The notes below the pieces were generated by a model that saw nothing but the letters and a program-made list of their open reading frames with translations, was not told where the DNA came from and did not search any database. 64,000 nucleotides of DNA from Streptomyces sp. NBC_00464 (GTDB lineage: Bacteria > Actinomycetota > Actinomycetes > Streptomycetales > Streptomycetaceae): the NCBI RefSeq assembly GCF_036013915.1, contig NZ_CP107899.1, positions 1,364,001 to 1,428,000 on the forward strand, in the 5' to 3' direction. The position numbers and the translations under genes were made by a program. Shown here one piece after another: positions 1 to 8,426 of this stretch (position 1 is the first letter of the stretch; each line of letters starts with the position of its first letter).

Positions 1-579
1 GGTGAGCCGGCCCAGGAAGGAGCCGCCGCTGAGCGCGACCTTGGTCAGCGGGGTCTGTTCGAAGGTGGGGGCGGAGACCTGCGCGGTACGCACTCCGGCC
101 GCGTCGGCCAGCTGGAAGACGGTGGGGTACGGCTGCCAGACCTTCGGCGACGTCCACGGCTTCCAGCGGAGCTGGTTCATCAGCTGGCCGGTCTCGGGAT
201 TGCGGGCCGTGTAGCCGGGCAGGCCGTGTTCGCCCGGCGGGCGCCCGGTGCCGACCGAGGCCAGCGAGGTCGCGGTGGTGGCCGGGAATCCCGCGGTGAT
301 GGGACGGCCCGTGCCGCCGCGCGACGTGGGCAGGAGGGAGTGCAGGAACGGTGCCTCGTCCGGGTGTGCCTTGATCTGCTCCCAGCCGAGGCCGTCGATC
401 AGGAAGACGCAGTTGCGGTCGGCGGGGGCGAGCTCGGGGATCGCCGCCGTGAAGCCGGGGACTTCCTGTCCCGCGGCAAGGGTGGGGAGCAGGTCGGCGA
501 GCGAGCCGCTGCCGTACTCCGGGACGGGAGCGGTGCCGACGGGCAGCAGTACCGGGTCCTGCCAGGAAGGCTGGACCAT
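1..579 (-). CDS. Alkaline phosphatase/nucleotide pyrophosphatase family protein (3' end beyond window)
   Basis: This is the first 193 codons of a metal-dependent phosphatase/phosphodiesterase of the alkaline phosphatase superfamily; the gene runs off base 1. The N-terminus carries the usual metal-binding aspartate in 'FLIDGLGW' (about residue 62). The catalytic threonine segment 'GFPATTATSLASVGTG' follows at about residues 97-112, then 'EHGLPGYT'. No signal peptide is visible, so it is probably cytoplasmic; the substrate cannot be told from the sequence. The ATG shares one base with the stop codon of the upstream gene (TGATG), so the two are translationally coupled. Confidence 0.85.
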   Translation of the reverse strand, partial: MVQPSWQDPVLLPVGTAPVPEYGSGSLADLLPTLAAGQEVPGFTAAIPELAPADRNCVFLIDGLGWEQIKAHPDEAPFLHSLLPTSRGGTGRPITAGFPATTATSLASVGTGRPPGEHGLPGYTARNPETGQLMNQLRWKPWTSPKVWQPYPTVFQLADAAGVRTAQVSAPTFEQTPLTKVALSGGSFLGRLT

Positions 580-1175
580 CAGCGGCCGGCCGCCGGGGTC
601 GCGGCCGTGGCCTCGGAGAGCGCCTGGGCGAACGCGAGGGTCTGGCGCACGGTGTCGGGGCCGTCGCCGGCCTCGCTGACCCGCAGGCTCAGGTCGTCGG
701 CGGTGGAGCTGCCGGTGTAGCCGTGGTCGGCCTCGCAGTTGGTGTCGCCGCAGGCGGCGGGCTCCAGGTCGATCCGGGAGACCGCGCCCCAGCCGATGGT
801 CAGGACGACCTCGCGGGGCAGCGTGCCCGGGACGTACTTCTCCGGGTTGGCCACGACCCGGCTGACCACGACCGAGGAGATCCGGTCCAGCTTGACCGAC
901 TCGGTGGAGGTGGTGGCGTAGGGCGTCGGGGAGCTGGTGTCGGCGTTCTGCTCGTCGGTGTGGCTGACGATGAAGCGGGTGTCCGTGAGCACCAGCACCG
1001 TGACGTGCCTGCGCACCTCGTTGGAGTCGAAGGTCGTCTCCTGGTGCACCAGGTACGAAGCGACCGGCTCACCGCCCACGGCGGCTTCCACCGCCTCGGC
1101 CACGAGGGCCGGGTAGTAGCCGCTGCGCTCGATCGCCGCGCGCAGCCCCTGGGTCGTCGTACCGGTCTTAGCCAT
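579..1175 (-). CDS. Conserved actinobacterial protein, DUF5998 family
   Basis: The gene encodes a 198-residue acidic protein that I recognise as the DUF5998 family, widespread in Actinobacteria and without an assigned function. There are no transmembrane segments or signal peptide. A cysteine pair with an acidic patch ('AACGDTNCEADHG') lies in the C-terminal half. I chose the ATG at 1175 because an AGGA lies seven bases upstream; an ATG nine bases earlier has no room for a ribosome binding site. It overlaps the phosphatase gene by one base, so the two probably form an operon and may act in the same process. Confidence 0.75.
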   Translation of the reverse strand: MAKTGTTTQGLRAAIERSGYYPALVAEAVEAAVGGEPVASYLVHQETTFDSNEVRRHVTVLVLTDTRFIVSHTDEQNADTSSPTPYATTSTESVKLDRISSVVVSRVVANPEKYVPGTLPREVVLTIGWGAVSRIDLEPAACGDTNCEADHGYTGSSTADDLSLRVSEAGDGPDTVRQTLAFAQALSEATAATPAAGR

Positions 1176-1254
1176 ACGCACCATCCTACGGGGGGCTGAT
1201 GACTGCCGGGGACGCCGTGCCGCCCCTGCCGGCGGGGGCCGGAGGCGGCGCGGG

Positions 1255-4176
1255 TCAGTAGTTGGACAGGCGGCGGGGGCCGAGGTCGGTACGGGGCGGG
1301 GACGGCGAGAGGCGGACGCTCGCTCCGAGGACGGTCAGCCCGTGGGTGGCGACCACGACCGGTTCCAGGGCGATGGAGACCACCTCGGGGTGCTCGTCGA
1401 CCAGTCGTGAGACCCGCAGCAGCAGTTCCTCCAGCGCGGCGGTGTCCACGGGCGCCGAGCCGCGCCAGCCGAAGAGGACCGGAGCCGCCCGGATGGACCG
1501 GATCAGTTCGGCGGCGTCGCGGTCGGTGGCGGGCACCAGGCGGTGCGCGGTGTCCCCGAGGAGTTCGGAGGGTGCGCCCGCCAGGCCGAAGGAGAGGACG
1601 GCGCCGGCCGCCGGGTCGATCGTGGCCCGCACGACGGTGTCGACGCCGCGCGGCGCCATCGACTGCACGACGGGCCGGAGCTCGGCGGGCTTGCCGAGCA
1701 GGTCGGTCAGCTCGCCGTACGCCCGGCGCAGCGCGCTCTCGCCGTCGAGGTCCAGGCGGACTCCGCCGAGGTCGGCCCGGTGACGCAGATGGGGCGCGGT
1801 CGTCTTCAGCGCCACGGGGTAGCCGAGCCGCGCCGCCGCGGCCACGGCCTCCTCCGGACCGGGGGCCGGGAGGGTGGGCCGGACGGTGATGCCGTAGCAG
1901 GCGAGGAGTTCGCGGGCCTCATCGTGTTCCAGGGGCCTGCCGCGCGGATCGGGCTCCGGGCCGAGCAGGGTGTCGATGAGGGCGGCCGCGGCCGGCTCGT
2001 CGATGGTGTCGTCGAGGAACTCGGGCACCTTTCCGGGCACGGCGGCCTGGCGTCGCCACTGGGCGTACCGCACGGCTTCGGCGAGCGCCCGGACCGCGCG
2101 TTCGGCGGCGGGGTAGGCGGGGATCCGGCCGACGGCACGGGGGGCGGGGGCTTCGGGAGCGGGGTCGGGGGCGGCGGGGTCGCCGGGGGTTCCTTTCGCT
2201 CCGGTGCCGGGGGCCGGGTCGGTCGCGGCTCCGGCCGGCCGGGAGCCGGACGCGGTCCCGGCGGGGCGACCCGGTGACGCCGTCGCCGGACGCTGCTGCG
2301 CCACGGTGCTGGTCGCGGCGGCCAGGGCCTCCGCCAGGCCGCCGATCTCCACATGGACCACGGCCACCGGCTTGGCCGGGCCGGCTGCTGCTGCCTCGTG
2401 CAGTGCGGTGGCCAGGACCTCCCCGTCGCCCGACTCCGCCTCGCCGTCCTCTCCCACCCACGGGATCGCCGTCACGACCACCGCGTCGCAGCCGTCGTCG
2501 GCCAGCGCCTGGGCCAGCGCGTCCCTGAAGTCCTGCGGGGTGGCGGCCGTGGTGAGGTCGATGGGCGGGCGCGGGCGCAGCCCTTCCGCCAGGCAGGCGT
2601 CGTACGTCAGCAGCCCGAGGGACTCCGAGTTGCCGAGGATCGCGACCCGTCCGCCGGCGGGGAGCGGCTGGTCGGCCAGGAGCAGACCCGCGTCGACCAT
2701 CTCGGTCACCGTGTCGACGCGGATCACGCCGGCCTGCCGCATCAGCGCGGAGACCGTGGCGTCCGGGATCCGGCTGACGGGGACCGCATGGCCGGGCGGG
2801 GTGGAGCCGCTGTGCCGGGCGCCCTTCACGACGACCACCGGCTTCACGGCCGCGATCCGCCGGGCGAGGCGGGTGAACTTGCGGGGGTTGCCGAGCGACT
2901 CCAGGTACAGCAGGGCGACGTCGGTGTCCGGGTCCTCGTACCAGTACTGCAGGAAGTCGTTGCCGGAGATGTCGGCGCGGTTGCCGGCCGAGATGAAGGT
3001 GGAGAGTCCCGCGCCGCGCCGGTAGAGCCCGGAGAGCAGCGCGATACCGATGGCGCCCGACTGGGTGAACAGGCCGATGCGCCCGGAGGCGGGCCGTTCG
3101 GGAGCGAGGGAGGCGTTGAGCCGGACGGCCTCGGAGTTGTTGATGATGCCGAAGGCGTTCGGGCCGATGATCCGCATGCCGTACGAGCGGGCCTGGCGCA
3201 CCAGTTCGCGCTGGCGTTCGCGGCCTTCGGCGCCCCACTCCGCGTATCCGGCGGACAGGACGACGAGCCCCTGGACGCCGTGTTCCCCGCAGTCCGCGAC
3301 GGCCTCCGGCACGCGGTCGGCGGGTACGGCGACGACGGCGAGGTCGACCGGTTCGCCGATCTCACCGAGGGAGCGGTGGGCGGGCACGCCGTCGATCGTG
3401 GCCTGATCGGCGGCGAACGCGCTGTTCACGGCGTAGGTGCGGCCGGTGAATCCGGCGCCCAGCAGGTTGCGCAGGACCGTGCGGCCCACGCCGCCCGGGG
3501 TGCGGCCCGCGCCGATGACGGCGACGGAGCCGGGGGCGAGCAGCCGCTGCACGGAGCGGGCCTCGGCCCGGTGTTCCCGGGCGCGCTGGACGGCGAGCGA
3601 CTCGGCGGTCGGTTCGAGGTCCAGGGTGAGGTGGACGGAGCCGTCCTCGAAGCTGCGCTGCTGGGTGTACCCGGCGTCCCGGAACACCTTGATCATTTTG
3701 TTGTTGGCGGGCAGCACCTCTGCGGCGAAGCGCCGGATGCCGCGTTCACGGGCGACGGCCGCGATGTGTTCGAGCAGGGCAGAAGCGACTCCGCGGCCCT
3801 GGTGGGCGTCCTGGACGAGGAAGGCGACCTCGGCCTCGTCGGCCGGGGCCGAGGCGGGCCTGCCCTGCGCGTTGATCCGGTCGTAGCGGACGGTGGCGAT
3901 GAACTCGCCGCCCACCGTGACGGCCAGTCCCACCCGGTCGACGTAGTCGTGATGGGTGAAGCGGTGGACGTCCTTGGCGGAGAGCCGGGGGTACGGAGCG
4001 AAGAAGCGGTAGTACTTCGACTCGTCGGAGACCTGCTCGTAGAAGCTGACCAGCCGGTCGGCATCGTCCGTGGTGATGGGCCTGATTCGGGCGGTGCCGC
4101 CGTCACGGAGCACCACGTCCGCCTCCCAGTGATCGGGGTAGGCGTGATGCGGACTCTGCTCCGGAGAGGGCTGCAT
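1255..4176 (-). CDS. patA: Protein lysine acetyltransferase with NDP-forming acyl-CoA synthetase domain (PatA type)
   Basis: The 973-residue protein has an N-terminal GNAT domain (about residues 20-190; acetyl-CoA loop 'QGRGVA') followed by an NDP-forming acyl-CoA synthetase region. That region has a CoA-binding Rossmann start 'VAVIGAGRTPGGVGR', the ligase segment 'SAGNRADISGNDF', an Ala/Pro-rich linker at about 630-690, and a C-terminal ATP-grasp part. This order, GNAT first, is that of Streptomyces lividans PatA, which acetylates acyl-CoA synthetases such as acetoacetyl-CoA synthetase. It is expected to be cytosolic and to couple acyl-CoA levels to enzyme activity. The ATG at 4176 sits behind GTAGG; a TTG two codons earlier is less likely. 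It diverges from ptsH. Confidence 0.85.
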   Translation of the reverse strand: MQPSPEQSPHHAYPDHWEADVVLRDGGTARIRPITTDDADRLVSFYEQVSDESKYYRFFAPYPRLSAKDVHRFTHHDYVDRVGLAVTVGGEFIATVRYDRINAQGRPASAPADEAEVAFLVQDAHQGRGVASALLEHIAAVARERGIRRFAAEVLPANNKMIKVFRDAGYTQQRSFEDGSVHLTLDLEPTAESLAVQRAREHRAEARSVQRLLAPGSVAVIGAGRTPGGVGRTVLRNLLGAGFTGRTYAVNSAFAADQATIDGVPAHRSLGEIGEPVDLAVVAVPADRVPEAVADCGEHGVQGLVVLSAGYAEWGAEGRERQRELVRQARSYGMRIIGPNAFGIINNSEAVRLNASLAPERPASGRIGLFTQSGAIGIALLSGLYRRGAGLSTFISAGNRADISGNDFLQYWYEDPDTDVALLYLESLGNPRKFTRLARRIAAVKPVVVVKGARHSGSTPPGHAVPVSRIPDATVSALMRQAGVIRVDTVTEMVDAGLLLADQPLPAGGRVAILGNSESLGLLTYDACLAEGLRPRPPIDLTTAATPQDFRDALAQALADDGCDAVVVTAIPWVGEDGEAESGDGEVLATALHEAAAAGPAKPVAVVHVEIGGLAEALAAATSTVAQQRPATASPGRPAGTASGSRPAGAATDPAPGTGAKGTPGDPAAPDPAPEAPAPRAVGRIPAYPAAERAVRALAEAVRYAQWRRQAAVPGKVPEFLDDTIDEPAAAALIDTLLGPEPDPRGRPLEHDEARELLACYGITVRPTLPAPGPEEAVAAAARLGYPVALKTTAPHLRHRADLGGVRLDLDGESALRRAYGELTDLLGKPAELRPVVQSMAPRGVDTVVRATIDPAAGAVLSFGLAGAPSELLGDTAHRLVPATDRDAAELIRSIRAAPVLFGWRGSAPVDTAALEELLLRVSRLVDEHPEVVSIALEPVVVATHGLTVLGASVRLSPSPPRTDLGPRRLSNY

Positions 4177-4310
4177 GGGCAAAGCCTACGGCTCCGTCAG
4201 CGGTCGCGTGGGGCCCGGGGTCGGGGCAGTCTGAGGGTGGCCGGGCGACGGTGCGGCGCGGGCGGGGAACGGCCCGCGGGTCGGCCGGAGCATCGCGCAC
4301 TGCATGAGAG

Positions 4311-4326
4311 ACTGGTCTAGACAACC
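4311..4326. promoter_or_regulatory. Candidate DasR-binding dre site upstream of ptsH
   Basis: The 16 bases ACTGGTCTAGACAACC match the published DasR element ACTGGTCTAGACCAGT (and its C/G variants) at most positions, including the whole GGTCTAGAC core. The site ends 24 bases before the ptsH start. DasR is the GntR-family N-acetylglucosamine regulator of Streptomyces and is known to control PTS genes, so the location fits. Confidence 0.75.
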
Positions 4327-4349
4327 ATTGATTCGTGAAGGGCAGAACC

Positions 4350-4631
4350 ATGGCTGAGCGCCGCGTCAACGTCGGTTGGGCCGAGGGCCTGCACGCCCGC
4401 CCCGCTTCCATCTTCGTCCGTGCCGCCACGGCTTCCGGCGTCCCCGTGACCATCGCCAAGGCCGACGGCAACCCGGTGAACGCGGCCTCCATGCTCGCTG
4501 TGCTCGGGCTCGGCGCGCAGGGCGGCGAGGAGATCATCCTCGCGTCCGAGGCCGACAACGCCGAAGCCGCTCTGGACCGTCTGTCCAAGCTGGTCGCCGA
4601 GGGGCTCGACGAGCTCCCGGAGACCGTCTGA
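4350..4631 (+). CDS. ptsH: Phosphocarrier protein HPr
   Basis: The 93-residue protein is the phosphoryl carrier of the phosphotransferase system, passing phosphate from enzyme I to sugar-specific IIA proteins in the cytosol. The active-site His15 is in 'GLHARPAS'. Ser47 in 'NAASMLAVLG' is the position that HPr kinase modifies in Firmicutes. The length equals the S. coelicolor HPr as I remember it. The ATG follows GAAGGG at good spacing; a GTG five codons upstream lacks support. A dre site in the promoter suggests DasR control, and a strong hairpin ends the gene, so it is monocistronic. Confidence 0.97.
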   Translation: MAERRVNVGWAEGLHARPASIFVRAATASGVPVTIAKADGNPVNAASMLAVLGLGAQGGEEIILASEADNAEAALDRLSKLVAEGLDELPETV

Positions 4632-4664
4632 TCCCGACGGGTCACGACCGCAGGCATTCCTGCG

Positions 4665-4704
4665 AAAGAGCCGCGGCACCCTTCACCGGGAGCCGCGGCT
4701 CTTT
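4665..4704 (+). terminator. Rho-independent terminator of ptsH
   Basis: AAAGAGCCGCGGC (4665-4677) pairs perfectly with GCCGCGGCTCTTT (4692-4704), and T-rich sequence follows. It lies 33 bases past the ptsH stop codon. Confidence 0.85.
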
Positions 4705-4768
4705 CGTTTGCGTGAACGGTACCGGTGCCGCAAGGGGACGAGTCCGGCACCCACTTCCACCGAAGGCA

Positions 4769-4801
4769 ATTCGGGCAGGATTCGGGAAGGATTCGGGCAG
4801 C
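4769..4801. repeat. Three tandem 11-bp repeats
   Basis: ATTCGGGCAGG, ATTCGGGAAGG and ATTCGGGCAGC follow one another without a gap between the ptsH terminator and the 3' end of the GntR gene. The role is unknown. A GTATAC palindrome, typical of FCD-type GntR sites, lies nearby at 4834-4839. Confidence 0.8.
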
Positions 4802-4849
4802 AGAAAGAAAGCCCTGTGAAATGACTATTCTTTGTATACGGCGCAATTG

Positions 4850-5563
4850 TTAATGTCGGCCGCTCGGTGTGTTTACGGCATGTTGCGAGGTCCTCACCCG
4901 GCCGGAGCGGGCCGCGACGGGGACGGCGTCCGGCCGGCCGGGACGGCGCAGCCGGTACACGGCGGTGGCACGCTCGGCGTGCTGGGCGGCCAGGCTCCTC
5001 GCCCTCTCCGCGTCGCCGCGCGCCACGGCGTCCACGATCGCCCCGTGCTCGGCCCACGAATCGGCCGGACGGGCCGGCTGCTCGACCACGTACATCCAGG
5101 CGGTCTTGTGCCGTAGCTGGGTGAGCATCGCGATCAGGCCGGGACTGCCGGAGGCCTGCGCGAGCGTCTCGTGGAACCAGCCACCCAGGGAGCGCAGGTC
5201 GTCGCCCTCCCCCTTGCGGGCTCGCTCCTGCCCCAGCCTGACCAGGCCGCGCAGCACCTTGAGGTGCGCGTCCGTGCGGCGGCGTGCGGCCCGGGCCGCC
5301 CCGAGCGGCTCCAGGAGCATCCGGACCTCCAGGAGGTCGGCGGCCTCCTGTTCGGTGGGCTCGGCGACGCAGGCTCCGGCGTGCCTGCGGGTGACCACGA
5401 ACCCCTCGGACTCCAGGGTGCGCAGCGCTTCCCGCACCGGGACGCGGGAGACCCCGTAACGGCGCGCGAGCACCTCCTCGGTGAGTCGGCTGCCGCGTTC
5501 GAAGACACCCGAGACGATGTCCTCGCGGATTGCCGTGCATACCGAATGCGCCGGAATGCGCAT
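4850..5563 (-). CDS. GntR/FadR-family (FCD) transcriptional regulator
   Basis: The 237-residue protein has an N-terminal winged helix (about 5-75; 'LARRYGVSRVPVREALRTLESEGFV') and an all-helical FCD ligand domain ('FHETLAQASGSPGL', with histidines that bind metal in this family). FCD regulators usually sense small carboxylates or amino acids, but the ligand here is unknown. The ATG follows GGAGG with seven bases spacing. The gene stands alone between ptsH and a peptidase gene, so its targets cannot be read from neighbours. It lacks the UTRA ligand domain of DasR. Confidence 0.9.
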   Translation of the reverse strand: MRIPAHSVCTAIREDIVSGVFERGSRLTEEVLARRYGVSRVPVREALRTLESEGFVVTRRHAGACVAEPTEQEAADLLEVRMLLEPLGAARAARRRTDAHLKVLRGLVRLGQERARKGEGDDLRSLGGWFHETLAQASGSPGLIAMLTQLRHKTAWMYVVEQPARPADSWAEHGAIVDAVARGDAERARSLAAQHAERATAVYRLRRPGRPDAVPVAARSGRVRTSQHAVNTPSGRH

Positions 5564-5730
5564 GTCCGAACCTCCGCCTTAATCCCCGCGAAACGCGGCC
5601 GATCGACGCCTGTCCTGCGACTCTATTGCAATGCGCTCGCATTTCCGACGGCGGGTGGAAATTCATGAATATCTTTTGGTCACCGGGCGTTCGGGAACGG
5701 CCGGTGCGGAACGCCTCGGCAGACGGACAC

Positions 5731-5765
5731 GACGAAGGCCCCGGCGCAGTGCCGGGGCCTTCGTC
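5731..5765 (-). terminator. Terminator downstream of the M23 peptidase gene
   Basis: GACGAAGGCCCCGGC (5731-5745) pairs perfectly with GCCGGGGCCTTCGTC (5751-5765) around a five-base loop. It lies just past the peptidase stop codon and can work in the minus direction. Confidence 0.85.
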
Positions 5766-5782
5766 GGGTGTCTTGGGGTCGG

Positions 5783-6616
5783 TCAGACGGTGACGCCGTG
5801 GGCCCGCAGGTAGGCGACCGGGTCCATGTCCGAACCGTACGAGGGCGTGGTGCGGGCCTCGAAGTGGAGGTGCGGGCCGGTCGAGTTGCCGGTGGAGCCG
5901 GAGAGACCGATCTGCTGTCCGGCGCCGACGCTCTGGCCGACGGACACGCCGATCGAGGAGAGGTGGCCGTACTGGGTGTACGTGCCGTCCGTCATCCGCA
6001 GCACGATGTTGTTGCCGTACGCGCCGCCCCAGCCGGCCTCGACGACCGTACCGGCACCGACGGCGACGACGGAGCTGCCGGACGCGGCGTGGAAGTCGAT
6101 GCCCGAGTGGCTGCCGGAGGACCAGAGCGAGCCACTGGACTTGTAGCCGGTGCTCACGTACGAACCGGCGACGGGGAGCTGGAAGGAGCCGAGCCGGGCG
6201 CGCTCGGCGGAGCGGGCGGCACGCGCCTTCGCCTCGCGGGCCTCCGCGGCACGGGCAGCGGCCTTCGCCTTCGCGGCGGCCTCGGCCTTCGCGGCAGCCT
6301 TCGCCTCGGCCTCCGCCTTCTTCTTCGCCTCGGCCTTCTTCTTGGCCGCTTCCGCCTTCTTCGCGGCAACGTCGGCCTGGTGCTGCTGGGCGTCCGCCTG
6401 TGCGTCGATCCGGTCGGCGAGGGTGCTCTCGATGGCGATGACCTGGGTGAGGCCGGTCTCGCCGACGGGGGTCCCGGTGTCAGCGGCAAGGGCCGGGGAG
6501 GCCAGTCCGCCGATGACGCCGGTGGTGGCCAGGGTCGCGATACCGACGGCCTTCGCGCCGCTGCGCGTCAGACGGCCCGGGGCACGATGCTTCCCGGTGG
6601 CACGGGTGAACGCCAT
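5783..6616 (-). CDS. Secreted M23-family peptidoglycan endopeptidase
   Basis: The 277-residue protein has a long Streptomyces-type signal peptide ending near 'SPALA-AD' (residue 45). An Ala/Lys/Glu-rich coiled-coil stalk spans about residues 65-140, followed by a C-terminal LytM/M23 domain. Zinc ligands are His170 and Asp174 ('HSGIDF') and His251 in 'HLHFE'; His249 in the same motif and His218 in 'YGHL' complete the site. It should cut peptide cross-links in the wall outside the cell. A ydaO riboswitch fills its leader, tying expression to c-di-AMP, as is known for several Streptomyces wall-lytic enzymes. Confidence 0.93.
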   Translation of the reverse strand: MAFTRATGKHRAPGRLTRSGAKAVGIATLATTGVIGGLASPALAADTGTPVGETGLTQVIAIESTLADRIDAQADAQQHQADVAAKKAEAAKKKAEAKKKAEAEAKAAAKAEAAAKAKAAARAAEAREAKARAARSAERARLGSFQLPVAGSYVSTGYKSSGSLWSSGSHSGIDFHAASGSSVVAVGAGTVVEAGWGGAYGNNIVLRMTDGTYTQYGHLSSIGVSVGQSVGAGQQIGLSGSTGNSTGPHLHFEARTTPSYGSDMDPVAYLRAHGVTV

Positions 6617-6639
6617 GAAGTGGCTGGTCCTTTCCTTCC

Positions 6640-6792
6640 TTCTCGCCTACCGGGTTAGCTGACGGGTTCGGAGCAGGAAGGTCTCCTACGGATCCCTCGG
6701 CCTCGTGCGAGGCGCGGGCATCCGATTCACCCCAGGGACTGCGTGGGTCCCCGGCTCCCCAGGCTCGCGCCTGACGGGGACTCGGCGATGAC
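6640..6792 (-). ncRNA. ydaO/yuaA c-di-AMP riboswitch
   Basis: Read on the minus strand, the leader contains the hallmark conserved pieces of the ydaO class in order: GAGCCGGGGACCC, GGGGTGAATC, GTAGGAGACCTTCC, then TCCGAACCCGTCAGCTAACC and GGTAGGCG, with outer pairing CGCC/GGCG. It ends about 24 bases before the peptidase start codon. c-di-AMP binding normally turns expression off. Boundaries are judged by eye. Confidence 0.93.
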
Positions 6793-6936
6793 TGCCCGGT
6801 ACGTCGCGGATGCGGCATACGAGTGACGGACAGCGGAGCCGACGCTAAACGGGGGCCCTTCCCCCCACCAAACGGACAGGCCGCTTTGTAGCGCATCCCA
6901 CAGGGCAGACAGGCAACCTCTCCCACAAAGCGGACA

Positions 6937-6982
6937 AAACGAAAGGTCCCGGCGGAGACAGCTCCGCCAGGACCTTTCGTTT
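6937..6982 (-). terminator. Terminator of the M16 protease operon
   Basis: AAACGAAAGGTCC followed by GGCGGA (6937-6956, one unpaired base) pairs with TCCGCC and GGACCTTTCGTTT (6963-6982). It lies 31 bases past the stop of the downstream M16 gene. Confidence 0.85.
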
Positions 6983-7013
6983 GCCCCGATATGAGGCGAA
7001 GTAGCCGATCGAC

Positions 7014-8426
7014 TCAGCCGGTCACGACCGATACCTCACCGATGCCGAGCGCCCTGACCGGATCGGCGATCTGCGCGGCGTCACCGACCAGAACCGTGAC
7101 CAGTCGGTCCTGCGGGAAGGCGTTGACCACAGCCGCGGTCGCCTCGACCGTGCCGGTCTCCGCCAGACGCGCGTACAGGTGCGCCTGGTAGTCGTCCGGG
7201 AGATGCTGCTCGACCTGGTCGGCGAGGGTGCCCGCGACCGAGGCCGCCGTCTCGAACTTCAGCGGGGCGACACCCACGAGGTTCTGCACGGCCGTCTCGC
7301 GCTCGGCGTCCGTCAGCCCTTCGGCCGCCAGGGTCCGCAGCACCTTCCACAGGTCCTCCAGCGCCGGGCCGGTGGACTCCGTGTCCACGGAACCACTGAT
7401 GGCGAGCATCGCCGCCCCCGTCGCCCCGGAGGCGGAGTCCGGGGCCGAGGAGCGGAGCACCTGGGCGAAGGCCCGCACGCCGTAGGTGTAGCCCTTCTCC
7501 TCGCGCAGCACCCGGTCGAGGCGGGAGGTGAGCGTGCCGCCCAGGCAGTACGTGCCGAGGACCTGCGCCGGCCAGACGCTGTCGTGCCGGTCGGCGCCGA
7601 TGCGGCCGATCAGCAGCTGCGTCTGTACCGCGCCGGGGCGGTCCACGATCACCACCCGGCCCGTGTCGTCGGCGGTGATCGGCGGAACCGGGCGGGACTC
7701 CGCGGTGTTGCCCGACCAGTCGCCGAGGGTGTCGGCGAGCAGCGCGTCCAGGTCGATGCCCGTGAGGTCCCCGACGACCACGGCCGTCGCGGTGGACGGA
7801 CGGACATGGGCGTCGTAGAAGGCGCGCACGGCTGCCGAGTCGATCCGCTCCACGGTCGCCTCGGTGCCCAGGCGCGGGCGCGACATGCGGGCCGTGGCCG
7901 GGAAGAGCTCCTTGGCGAGCTGCTTGGCGGCGCGCCGGGCCGGATTGGCCTGCTCGTGCGGGATCTCGTCGAGCCGGTTGTTCACCAGCCGCTCGATCTC
8001 GCTGTCGGCGAAGGCCGGCGCCCGCAGCGCCTCGGCGACCAGGCCGAGCGCCTTGGCCAGCCGGGAGGCCGGAACCTCCAGCGAGACCCGGACGCCCGGA
8101 TGGTCGGCGTGGGCGTCCAGCGTGGCACCGCAGCGCTCCAGCTCGGCGGCGAACTCCTCGGCGCTCTGCTTGTCGGTGCCCTCGGACAGGGCGCGCGACA
8201 TGATCGTGGCGACCCCGTCCAGGCCCTCGGGCTCGGCGTCCAGCGGGGCGTCGAGGAAGATCTCGACGGCGACGACCTGCTGGCCGGGGCGGTGGCAGCG
8301 CAGCACGGTGAGGCCGTTGGGCAGGGAGCCGCGCTCGGGCGCGGGGAAGGCCCAGGGCCTGGCCACGCCGGGGGCGGGCTGCGGGTGGTACTCCATCGAT
8401 ACTTCAGCCGCGGCAGCGTCGGTCAC
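7014..8426 (-). CDS. M16-family peptidase-like subunit lacking the zinc motif
   Basis: The 470-residue protein has the fold signature of M16B proteins ('LPNGLTVL' at the start, 'YTYGVRAF' in the second half). It has no HxxEH zinc motif where one is expected; the equivalent stretch reads 'ATIMSRALSEGT'. In M16B pairs one subunit is catalytic and the partner supplies the arginine/tyrosine face, so this is likely the non-catalytic partner of the gene upstream. The GTG start overlaps the upstream stop (GTGA), so translation is coupled and equimolar production is expected. Confidence 0.88.
   Translation of the reverse strand: MTDAAAAEVSMEYHPQPAPGVARPWAFPAPERGSLPNGLTVLRCHRPGQQVVAVEIFLDAPLDAEPEGLDGVATIMSRALSEGTDKQSAEEFAAELERCGATLDAHADHPGVRVSLEVPASRLAKALGLVAEALRAPAFADSEIERLVNNRLDEIPHEQANPARRAAKQLAKELFPATARMSRPRLGTEATVERIDSAAVRAFYDAHVRPSTATAVVVGDLTGIDLDALLADTLGDWSGNTAESRPVPPITADDTGRVVIVDRPGAVQTQLLIGRIGADRHDSVWPAQVLGTYCLGGTLTSRLDRVLREEKGYTYGVRAFAQVLRSSAPDSASGATGAAMLAISGSVDTESTGPALEDLWKVLRTLAAEGLTDAERETAVQNLVGVAPLKFETAASVAGTLADQVEQHLPDDYQAHLYARLAETGTVEATAAVVNAFPQDRLVTVLVGDAAQIADPVRALGIGEVSVVTG

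Noticed and set aside
2353..4320. Long plus-strand open frame opposite patA
   Set aside because: It is antisense to a gene with clear GNAT and acyl-CoA synthetase domains; long empty frames are normal in GC-rich DNA.
4834..4839. GTATAC as a functional GntR operator
   Set aside because: A six-base palindrome at the 3' end of a gene is too weak alone; mentioned only with the repeats.
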